Shown one piece after another: positions 15,024 to 27,000 of a stretch of DNA of 64,000 nucleotides. This stretch comes from Hepsetus odoe (Eukaryota > Chordata > Actinopteri > Characiformes > Hepsetidae): assembly GCA_017165825.1 (NCBI GenBank), contig CM029366.1, positions 23,472,342 to 23,536,341 on the forward strand, in the 5' to 3' direction. The notes below the pieces were generated by a model. The model had not been told where the DNA came from and searched no databases. It was given only the letters and a program-made list of their open reading frames with translations. Positions within the stretch are counted from its first letter, which is position 1; each line of letters starts with the position of its first letter. The position numbers and the translations under genes are program-made.

Positions 15024-18000
15024 CTCCTCCTCCCTTTTCTCCTTTTAAGTTCCCGCCAAGAAGCATTTTTGCAGTGTTTTCTTTAACATACGATAGCATG
15101 AAAAACCTTTTAAAGGATGAACCTCTATTTAATGTGAATATTTTGAAAAAGGCTCTTCTCACACACACAAAAAAAGCCCTCTCTAAAAAAACCCTTTCTG
15201 ACACCCTTTATTTTATAAAAATATTGCCGCCAATCAGGTGCCAGCCAAGAACACAGGAGAAGGTCGATTCAATGAGACAAAAAAATTGATTTTATTATCT
15301 TTCCTGGATTCTGGGTCATGAGATGTCTCAAATTCAATATGGACTGGAAAGGGTATTGAGATGAGTCATCACCCCAAAAAATCTAGACATAAAAAGCAAA
15401 CTCACTAATTTTATATGAAAAAGAAGATTAATACAATCATCTCATTCAGCTCCTTCAAAACAACGAATGAACTAGATGGGGTACGCAGCTTCTACATAGG
15501 GGGATAATTAGGCTGTAGGAAATAGGTAGGGTTATGTATCGTTTACAAATTAAGTTATTAATCTAATGAAGTCTAGCAAACAACCAGACAGGTCAGATGC
15601 AGAGGTAAGATGGTAGAATGAATGGTAAATAACATCAACAGGCTGGTCCCTCTGGTCCTCAGTCAGTCAAAAACATAGTGGTTATAAAGCCCTGTTAGAG
15701 AGCAGTCAAGTGAACAGAAAAAGAAAGAGAGAGACAACACAAACCAACGCACCCCAAATCATCTAAAATTAACCACCCAAACACGACTTACTCTCTACCA
15801 CCCACCTTTTCCCATTCAAAAGTATGTCACAGAGAATTATGGTTATGAAACAGACATCCAGAAGATTTCAACCTTGTCACCACAGCCAGGCTGCTCTCTT
15901 TCCCTCTAAAACACTTTGAAGTTTGGAGACATAGACAGAGGGTCAAGTGGGTGGAAAGGAAGACTTCCATCTCTCCTAGTGAGAGAAAGATAGGAAGAGA
16001 GTCACAGGATTTGGTTGTGTCGTTTCCATCCTGCTGTCAGCAAATCTTAATGTGTGGATTCATTATTAATGCACAGAATCCTCAGCGCCCTCCATCAGAG
16101 TGTGGATGAAACTAGGCTAACAGCTGCCAGAAGCTCCCGCTGCTGAGAGACAACCACTAACCCTGCTCACTGGTCCTATTCCAGTGCAATGAGCCACACA
16201 GCCACAGTCAAACAGAGCACTAAAGTGATGTTCTCCAAGCAGGAGCTTTAGGTCTTTCAGATATACACTACTTTATTGTGTACTACTGCTAGCATTTACT
16301 AGAATGTGTGTACTAATCCTAGAATTAGGTCTCTTTTAGGTTCTTTACAGATTGCACAGATTGCACTCATGCACAGTTTGTCAACCACACTCTATCACAG
16401 ACTCTGACCTCAGGTCTGCTGTCATCAGATATTATTTGGGTGGCTGATCATTCTCAACACGGCAATGACACTGATATAACAATGTCATTGGTGTGTGTGT
16501 GTGTGGTATAAAAGACTGTTGTGTTACTGGGGTATAACATTAGTGTCATAACTAGGTTGACTGCTCCAGAATCCAAAAATATCCAGCCCAGACCTGGTGA
16601 GAATGTGTTTGTTGATTATAATTACAATTATATAATTGATTTATGTGTTACAATATCTTAAACTTTATCACACATGTAGCAAATTCAATGGTAAATGGTA
16701 CAAAAAACATACATACTGTCATGGTAGATGGCACTCTGTTCTGACTGAGCACACCTGGGCTCATCAAGGCACAGGTGTGCTTCATTGGGGTCTAGTTTAA
16801 TAAGCCCCCATGAGTCAGAGTAGAGCATCAGTCATTCTTGTTTACATTATCACACGTGCTTTTATGTTCAATAAAGTTGAGTCACAAATCACTGGCTGCG
16901 TGTATACATCCGGACTACACCGTCACCCAAGTGTTACACATACAAAAGCCTTTCTGCACACAAGGTGGGCCTACATGGATTGCTTTCTAAAGGAGTGGCC
17001 AATGAGGATCCATCACGTAATGAAGGGTTTACAGGACTTTAAACCCACTGTGGTGCCTGGGTTTACAATTTTTCTTATATTTGGATGTTAAAGATATGGA
17101 CAGAGAACATTGTAATAAATTACTGTTGAGTTTACACATGGCAGTGACATATTCAGGGTTATTGATGTTGATCCAAATAAACAGCTATTGTAAAATGACC
17201 AAGGCTTTTGAAAGCCCCTTTAGGTCAACTACAGATAGAGAAGAAAATGTGAAAATGTGTTGAAGTCAAGGCCAGTTAATAGGAGAAAAAACATGGTGCT
17301 AAAAATGGAGAAACACTTTTTTCCCCTGTCTGTAACTTAATTAAGTCCCTTGGTCAGATCTGCTAGTGATTTCATTTATTGTGGTTACACTATCATCTAA
17401 CCATATGGTAGTAACAGTCCAAAAATCACAAAAATTTTGTGAAATAAATCATTGCTGTACCGTTCTTACTGAAATTGTTAATAGCCTTCTTATGCCTAGA
17501 TATTCAGTGTTTTTATACCCCAACATACCTCTGCTACCTCCCACAGGCCTTGATTGATATGCATTATTAGGAGCAAAAAAGCAGGGTCAAGCAAGGTTGC
17601 GCACAGCCTGCATTAATGTATTGTGGGGCTGTCCCTATAAACAGTAATTCTTTTAATTTTAAAGTTATTGGAGTAATCATGGTCTAAACAGTCTAAACAA
17701 TAAAAAAACAGTAAATCATGCATGACCTTGCAAAGATCAGAAAGATACAAATGCTTTATTAAATAAGGGCTGCCTAAAAAAACTCTGTTAATGAGCTTCT
17801 GTCATCTACTGAGAGAAAAGAAAACAAGTTTTTCACTTAAAAAAAAAAAAGGAATAAGGTATAATATAGTAAATGTGAAAAACTTAATTTCCTTCATTTC
17901 TTCTCTTTTGTTACAAAATTAGAGAAATTCATACACATGAAGATGAAGCTGGCTGGGGCACTGTGAGTGGTCTTCCTGTGTAGTGAAGCTCCACCACCCC

Positions 18001-21000
18001 CTCACTCACAGCACTGTCCTGTCCTTCGCTCGAGACTCAGCGACACACACATGGACACAGAGGGTTCCTGTGGATGCTGTGCCATGCTTAATTAGAGCTG
18101 AGCCCCAGGAGATCCGGCCTCAGAGACGGGGCTCAAGGGACACACATTGTTTCGTGCCCCCGGTGACGGGGTTTCCCACTCCACGGTGACAGTTGCCACA
18201 GTGAGGGTTGCTGTGACACTGTAGCCCCTGGATGCTGTGTGGGCAAGAGCAAGCAAGTGACACAGACAGGAAGTGATGGCTGAGTGGGTGGGAGGGACGT
18301 GCTAGTTATCACAGGACACACATACATAAACTCACACAGTGTGCATGAGAGTGGACACAGGCTCACTCTAAACTTGCCTGATTAAAACTCACAGGCAAAA
18401 CATGTACATGTGCAGAAAATCACACCACATGTTGAAGACTTCGTGTGTCTGCAGTTATGCAGAGTATTCGAGGATCTGTGACATATGGTTGTAGCATGGT
18501 TGTGGGTTTAGAAATGAACGAAAGCAATCTGAATATTTTTATTAGCAGTAGGGTTTTGAAAGCAGATATTTAAATTACTGGCAGTGGGCTGTTAGCTGAT
18601 GTACGATTCTGTTTTTATTGTTTTTTAATGTTTCTTTAGACTTTCTGATTGCAATACATGTAGAGATGTGGCTTCTGCTGCTCAAAAGCTGCACAACTCA
18701 GATTTTACTCAATCACTTGAATTGATTTTTGGCAATGATATAAACCTGATCCTGTGTTTCTGAAAATGTACACATCTAATGTCTAATTTGTAGTTGGATA
18801 ATCTGGATGAGCAGGCAGCTCAGATCAGGAGGGAGCTGGATGGGCGTCTGCAGATGGCTGACCAGATTGCCAGGGTGAGTTTCATTTTCTGATGTCACAC
18901 ACCTTTTACACTCATACACAGAAGTGGATTTTTTTCGACAAGTGCCATAAACCTGGAAGGTACGAATGCACACGCTTGTGTAGTTGTTTCGAGCTTGTTA
19001 GTCAATGAATTTGTGACATTGAACTGAAAGTCATCATTAAATGTGTGACATATTTTAAGTCTTTTGTTTTAAACAACAGGCAGGCAAGTTTCCCAAGTTT
19101 GTGTCCAAGGAGATGGAAGCCATGTATATCGAGGAGCTAAAGTCATCAGTAAACCAACTGATGGCTAATTTGGAAAGCATGCCTGTTTCCAAGGGAGGCG
19201 AGTTCAAACTTCAAAAGCTAAAGCGAGGACACAACACCTCCATTATTGACATGGGCCAGGAGGATGAGAACCAGCTTTCCAAGTCAGATGTGGTTCTGTC
19301 CTTCACTCTTGAGGTACAAATCAACTGACTTTTTATTTTAATTTATTTGTAGATAAAGGGCTTTGTTTCAGAATATACTATAAATTACTTCTATTCTGTG
19401 TTGTGGGGAGTGGTTTACACAATACAATATTAAAGCCTTATTTAGATTAATGCCACCTTTATTACAGAAATGAAAAATATTACAGAAACGTAGGTATTAA
19501 CATTTTTGGGGGGTTGAAGCTTTCTTAACTTAGAATGAATATTAATTTAATAATGTAATCATAAAATTTGTACCCATTTTATATGTTAGTGTTTTCTATA
19601 CATTTTGTATATTCTGCATCACTGTGGACATCGCAGCATTATTCGGAATCATAAAATAAAATTAAAATGCAGTGAAAAAGGAAGTGAACAGGTACACACG
19701 GTGACATTACAGTCTTTACCCAGTGAATGGCATATGAACAGAACTGTTATTCATTTACGATGTAGAGAGACCTCTTTATACTGGGCCTAACAGCATTGTC
19801 ACTCTGTGTCACTGTCAGTAGCCTTTTTATAGAAATATTGCATTACTCATTGCCTACAACTCTGGTTTCTGCTTGACAGCACTAATTTGTCAAAGGGAAG
19901 GATCAGCTAAATGTGCTTTTAATGTTTTTCCCTTTATGCGCCATGTCATTCAGGCACATCAGGGAATATGATTCACCTTTATTTAGTGCTCTAACATTGA
20001 TTAAAGTACAAATTAATATAGGCGGTGATGGGTACATATATGTTCCTGCAGAATGTTTGCAAAAGTTTTATGCTGGGTTTAAATGTCCATCTCTTTGCTT
20101 CTTTTTCACATATTATCCTCTGCAGGTTTTTTTTGACTCCCTTCATTTGGAATTCATTAAGATGGTGAAGACTCTGAGAGAGTGACAGATTTTGTTAGCA
20201 GCTAGGGTGTTAGTTTGACACATCTGAAGCTTCAGTATTCTCTTTATTTCCATGCTTTCCTGTTGAAGAAATTCTAGTCACTGCATTGTTAGAAGAGCAT
20301 GGTTACAGAACATTAAAATTACTGCATTTTTTATCATCTTGAAGAATATCGAATACCCTCGAGAATTCTCTCTTCCAACGTTTTTGCCATAATAACAACA
20401 TTTAGCTTTTAGCTTGTTCTCTGAGCTGTTCATTATTATACTGTAGGGCAGTAGTCACTATGCCACCTGGCCAACTTGTTGTTTATGGCTGACGTAGTCT
20501 TGGGTGTCTGTTTTGTGTGATTACTGCTTTAATGGGTACTGCTCAGGGTGTGGGAATTGATTTTTATGGAAATGCTTTCAGCAATGAAGTGCACAAGACG
20601 TATTAAGTGAGAGGTTGCAAAAGAATAGTTGATCTTCAGTAAAACCGGGCCTCAGCCCTTCTTACTTCGGTTACTGTGGGTGCTGCCTCTGGTTATGGGT
20701 AATGCTTTGCTGGATCTAAACGTAGGTCTAAAAACAACAGTCTGATTTTGTGCAGGTCCCCCTCATGCCAACAAAACAACTCACAAGCCATCATAATTTG
20801 GTGCTTAGATTCTTATAATTGCTTATTTTTCTTCTTGCAATGCATTAACTTCCAGATATGACTGTTCACTTCCTGCCAAATACATCCCACCCCTTGAGAG
20901 GTGCCACTGTAACCAGATAAATAATGTTGTTCAACTCAGCGGTCCTTGGTTTTTTATGTTATGGCTGATTGGTTTAAATAGAGTTAAGAATAGCTATTCT

Positions 21001-24000
21001 AAATGTTTAAAACACTGTTTAATCTTTGATTTGGCAGATTTTGAAAGATGATTCTCCTAAACCATTCTCATGTCTCATCTGTTATATCTTGCTGTTAAGT
21101 GTTAAGTATGGTTCTTCTATGTAGGTGGTGATCATGGAGGTGCAGGGGCTGAAATCTCTGGCTCCAAACCGCATTGTGTACTGCACCATGGAGGTCGAAG
21201 GAGGAGAGAAACTCCAAACTGACCAGGCTGAGGCCTCCAAACCAACGTAAGACATGTTTACCCCCTCTGCATCCTATGCTGAGTGTCTTTCTGACATTAA
21301 GAGCTGATAAATAATAAATCATGAGATTAAATAACCAAAAAATATAATTGCATTTAATGGGTTGGATCCATCATAAAATGTAAAGAATGTTATTAACAAT
21401 GTAGGCCTTGGAAAACACTGCTGCTCCTCTAAGGTAAGGTGAGTGAATATCAAGGCAGCGCTGCTTCAGGTGCTGTGTGTTCCAGCCTACACTCTTTTAG
21501 ACACACAGAGGCAGAGGCTCAGGGGAGGAGCACATGATTTTGAGCTATTTTTGGGGCCCCATTCCGTCACTGGATCAGGTGCCAATTTATAATGAACTAA
21601 AGAGGGGGAAGGGAAAGGGGAAAGAGAAGGAGAGAGAGGGTAAGGGAGAAAGAGTAAGAGAAGTGGAGAAACTGAAGGATGAAAGGGAATGCAGCCTGTT
21701 TCCCTTCGCAAGTGCAGTCAGCTGTGGCGAAAATGATTAGAAATGTGGAGAGAGAAGGAGGAAAAAAGAGAGAGAAAAAAATGAGAGATAAGGGTGAAAA
21801 TGAGAGAGCCTCTGGAGCTGAAGAATAATGACATCACAGGAGAAACAGTGTGATCCATCACTGTACATGCATAGTTCCACATACAACCGACTGGTCTTAC
21901 ACCAGCACACACACACACAAATCTCAGATGTTGTACCTTCGGGATGCAAGATATATAATGTCTTTCTGCCCGTCCCTGGATGCACAAGGTCACCTTCATG
22001 CTCTGCGTCATTGGTGACAAAACCCAGCATGTAGCAGCACCAAGGACATTGTCTCCTCCACTCCCTCCTTTCTCCCCCTCTTTCCCCTTATTCCTTCTCT
22101 CTGTCCTGCTTGTTCGTCCTTTTTTTGCTATACAACTTTCTATTTTTCTCTGCCGCCCTGTTCCCCAAGGCTTGGTAGATGAATGCCTGATCTTCTATAT
22201 GAAGGTAGTAACAGTCAGAGTTAGTAACATAAGGGAGAACTAGAAAGTGTTATTCACTGAGCCATTTGTATCACACACACATACACAGCACAGAAGCACA
22301 GACACATGCATGCGCAGTGCTCAGTGATGCGTGCTATAGTGCAGTGTCAGCATCCTCTCCGGCACTTGCCCGACTCTGTCAGGATGCTAACTGCCTCATC
22401 GCCGTGGGAACCAAACATACTGGAACGGGATGTAGCCACCTGACCAGCTGCAACCAGGCTCCATTTTCACAGTTTTCATTCCTCTTAAACAGGTTTATTA
22501 TTCCGCATTTAGAATTAAAGGGGCCAAATGTTAAAAAAAAAGGGGCACGAGCTCTGTTTTTAAATGTACCTTTCACTCTTTACAATACTCCACAATGAGA
22601 AAGTAAACCATTTTCTGGAGTGTTTTCTTAATCTATTACAAATAACAGACCGAAGAATCCCATTTACATTAGTGACTCTTGGAATTGAGCTCTGGTGCAT
22701 CCTACTTCTATTTCACATCCCAGTGTGTATGAGGTCTTATAGCTGATAGTGCACCTTAAGGCTGAAAACTAAGCCATGAAGTCAAGTGATTTGATCCCAG
22801 AAATCTGTAGACTGTGTCAACTCACAGGAAGGGGACATGTACAAGAACATTTTTGCAACATTGAAAGTGCTCAAGTGCAGGGTAGGCCCCACCATTGTGG
22901 AAGGAATTTGGATCCACCACCCATACGCCTACATCTGGTCCCCTAAAAGCAAATTGAGATCAAGGACAAACGGCCCTGGTCAGACAAGTAAATACGAAAC
23001 CCAGCGTTCTTTTGAGGAGTTATGAAAAACTTACAGATGGAAAACCACAGCACTCCACCAGTCCTTTTAAAAGGCAAAAGACATTCCTCACTAATACCTA
23101 CTAGTACCTACATACTGGGAATTTGCAAAATGGCTCTCAGACCATGAGAAACAAAATCCCCTGTTTGGACACCTAGCAGAATGTGTTGAGGAAATCTAGT
23201 CATGAACATCACGCCTCCAGTCAAATATAGAGGTAGTAGTTTTATAGTGTGAGGATGCTTTTCAGAAGTGGGGACAGGGAGACTACTCAGGACAGACAGT
23301 GGAGAAGCATAACAATCAGCAATAACTTTTAGGGCAACTTTAGGAAAATTTCCTAAAGAAATTGCCCAATCAGAGTTTGAACATCAACCTAATTGAGCAT
23401 CTCTGGAGAATCTGAAAATGCCTAGGCACTAATGTTCCCTTTCTTTAAATGATTCCATCAGGAAAAATGAGTGAAAGGTCCAAATGAAAAGTGTAGGTTA
23501 ATTTCTTGAAGGCATGTGAATTTCATGCAACCCAAAGCAGGTTCAACCAAGTCCTAATTGAAGGAATTGAATACTTTGGGATGCCACTATACTTTTGCAT
23601 GAATGTACTGGGGTCCTCGAGTTACAACAGCGTGTGGTGGAATAATACGCTGTAACGCAGTGAATGAGTGAGGAAGTTGGCGAACCCCAGTATGATAACA
23701 TCATTTGCTTTTTAAATTAAATAAATACAAAGACATCTTATAGGCAGAGTGAGAAAAACAGATAGTTTAAGTTATTAAACGACCAAATGCACTTCTATAA
23801 CATCCTATAACTCACTTTAGTCCCTTGTAGTGTGTGTAATGACTGAATATTAAGAATCAGGTTTGAAATTTGAAGGCTTTAATGCTGAAGGATAAACAGG
23901 TTTAAAAATAGCTATGTAAAAATAAATTTGACTGTTTTTAGTAAATGTACCCTAAGAGAAAACAATAAGAAACACATGATTATGACACACTAATGTTATA

Positions 24001-27000
24001 AATATACCTCGGTGAAAACAATAAGATTATTTAGCCACACTGGTTTACCAGTAATGCTGTGTGTCAATCCTACTGGTCCACAACCACCCATAGACTAGTG
24101 TTCTTTTATCTTTTAATGTCTCTTTGTTTTACAGCCCTGTAAACATGTTTATAGACTCTTCCCCACAGAGTTACTGTCATGCCCCCATGTGGTTAGACCT
24201 GACTGCAACCCCACTCCCCACAAACCTAATCCTGAGCCTAAATTTGTCACTCTAGTTCTACTCATTCTTACATGCACATACACACGCACGCACGCACGCA
24301 CGCACACACTCACTCATTCATGCACCACATTCTCTCCCTCCTACTCTCCCTTTTATTTGACTGCTGTCTCTGACACGTGCAGCCTGTTTCCAAGGCAGCC
24401 AAGGATGTCACGTGTTCTTGGCTTTACTAGGCCAGCGCAGCCACTCGTTGAGGTTGTGTATGTATTTGTGATTACAAACTGAATGATGGATGACCGTTAA
24501 TGTGAAGCTTTTAAATATCCAAGTACATAAAGTGCTTAAAGTGAATGTGTTTCAGGGCTGCAAGAGAAACCTGTCTATTTGCCTTAATTTGTATCTACTG
24601 TATGCTGTTGTTGAAATTGTAGTCTGTATGTGCATTTCAGCCTGATATTTCTTTCATAGCACAATCGATTGAAATGCGCTGTAGGTACTGCATACTTTAG
24701 CAGTGTGAGTATTTCATAAGATTATGTTCCTCTGGCTTTCTGGCTTTCCCTTTCTCTCGCTCTCTCTCTCTGTCTATCTAACTCACTCTCTTCCACTCTT
24801 CATCTCTCTTGCCCTCTCTTTCTCTTTCACTCTCCCTTTTGCTCACCCTCTCCATCTTTCTCTCTTTCTTATTTCCCTCTCTCGTTCTCCCCTCTCTCTC
24901 TGACTGTATTCACTGCAGTATGTCAGTACCACTCTCACACATACAAGTACATGGGCCTCATTATCTTTCTCTTTCTATATTATCTTGCTTCACCTAGAAT
25001 GAGAATATATCTATTAGGTGGACAAGAGAGCATGTAGAAAACATAGATCTAGAAGGGGAGAGCAAATGGGATGAGAGATCAATGGTGGGACCAACATATA
25101 TCAAAAGAAGGGGTGGCACAGAAATGCTGCTCTGCTCTCTGTGGATATTCTGAAATGGATATGAAACAGAATCTTTTTGTCAGAACATATTTTACGTTGT
25201 TTATTAATGAGCAAATGAAATAGAATTCTAACTCTCTTTATTGGTCATGCATATTAATAATCTGAATTAAAATGAAAAACAACATTTCTTCACTTCAAAA
25301 ATATAAATATATATAGGTCTTCCCCAAGAACACTTTTATTTATTTCCTTAAAGGTAAAATTCCTTAATGTTAATCCCTTAATGTTATTTTTTTTCTTTTG
25401 TTTGTGACCTTAACATTCCTTTTTAGTTGACAGATTTCATAAAACCCTACAGTCAAAAGATGAAATGCCATGTGTGACAGTATGTCAGTAGACAGCATCA
25501 CTGTTTTTTCTATGTTACAGATGGGGAACTCAAGGGGACTTCACCACTACACACCCTCTTCCTGCTGTAAAAGTCAAACTGTTCACGGAGAGCACAGGAG
25601 TGTTGGCTCTAGAGGATAAGGAGCTGGGCCGGGTAAGGGTCTGCTTCTGCTTCATCTACACCTCCACTGTCTGTCTGTGCTTTGTGTGCTCCTACTTTAC
25701 TGAAATAGTAGTTTGATCATGCTCTTAGCCTGTGGCATTCGACAAAGAAACACAAAAAGCTCCATCATACCCTGACAAGTGAAGGCGTCTAATGTCTAAT
25801 GTCACTTCATTATATTGATGTAAAAATATTGTACTGTGACATTAGGTATTTTTATTAGACTTTTGTAGTTATATAAAGCAGTCTTTCAGATTGCACATGC
25901 AGTATAAGCAAGCATACGTGTGGCTCCTTTCTCTTTCTTTTGGCTCTTTTGTGTCTCTTGTAGACTCTCCGGTTGAATTACAAAAATCAATGTTAATTCA
26001 TTATTTACATGCAGTTTCAAACTAGCGAATACTGTGGAGACCTTGTGGCCTTTAACAACTAAAATTTTAACACTGTGGCTGCTTTGACCACATAAATGCT
26101 TGTACAAATGCAAGCGTTTCAGCAGTGTGTTTTGGGGTTTTGTTTTAAGTGAGCAGCAGGAAGAATGAAGCTATTATGTTAAAAGAGAAAGACTATTCAC
26201 GCTGTCCCATTTCCTGATTTTGCTCTCTTTTTATGTTCCCTGCTGAAACACACACACATGCACACACACCAACAGTTTAAAGGTCTGCCTCAGACTCAAT
26301 TAACCTCCCTGTGGAGAGACAAGTCCTGTTCAACCTTTAAGTCTCTACTGCATTGTGACATTCAGTGCTATATGACACAAAGCCACAAGTGGAAATAACT
26401 TGAAAAAAGTTGCATTACATGTCTTTATGTCGTGTCTCCTGGGCTTCCTGAAGACTGTTTCTTAAGTTTCGATGTGTTTGGCCTTTTAATCCCAAGCCAA
26501 AAAAGCTTCTTTTCTCCCTTTTTTTCTACCCACCTCGATTGTTTCAGTGCTATCGCTGAGGAAGGAAAAAAGGTCCCCTGTTTGTGTGTAATGTCAGAAT
26601 TCCATGACTCAAATAACACTACACAGGGAGTAAGGGATAATCTGACAGTCATACATGTTCAGTTCGTTAGTACCATCACAGTGCATCCAACAATAAAGGC
26701 AGCATGGAGCTTCTTTCATATAGTGAAGGAAAATTCTTCTTGAAAATAAAGTCTATAATAAACTTTCTAATGTATTTATTTACTAGGCTAAACACCATAT
26801 GCTATAAAATATATTTTGAGATATTAGGGAAGATGGGGTTAAAATCAACAAAGTGGACTTTCATTATCGAGATAACGCACATGGCAAATATGACCAACTT
26901 ATTTCATGCCTGAGTTCACATTAGGCTGAATGTGCTTGCAACATATTCAGCATCAGCCCACATACTTCCCTGCAAACTAACACAAGTGCTAAAGTCTGCC

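Larger units (their letters stand above)
9293..18793 (+). other. cadps: Intron 2 (9.5 kb)
   Basis: Holds a CACT tetranucleotide array (9370-9628), CT tracts (10502-10580, 14152-14188, 14955-15018), an antisense SINE (13674-13897) and a 222-bp solo LTR with a 5-bp target duplication (16712-16943). The open frames at 12019-12406, 14555-14875 and 17983-18366 resemble nothing I know. The rest appears featureless. Confidence 0.85.
21247..25520 (+). other. cadps: Intron 5 (4.3 kb)
   Basis: Contains a polypurine stretch (21601-21790), a decayed Tc1-like transposon (about 22860-23600), a small inverted-repeat element (23606-23692), a CGCA run (24283-24305) and CT-rich sequence (24745-24905). The rest is unremarkable. 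Confidence 0.85.

Noticed and set aside
14842..15204. Arg/Glu-rich minus-strand frame
   Set aside because: Created by the CT microsatellite at 14955-15018 read in reverse.
22266..22598. 110-codon open frame with CTGCAACCAGG-type content
   Set aside because: No family pattern, overlaps a minus-strand frame, and lies next to a decayed transposon.
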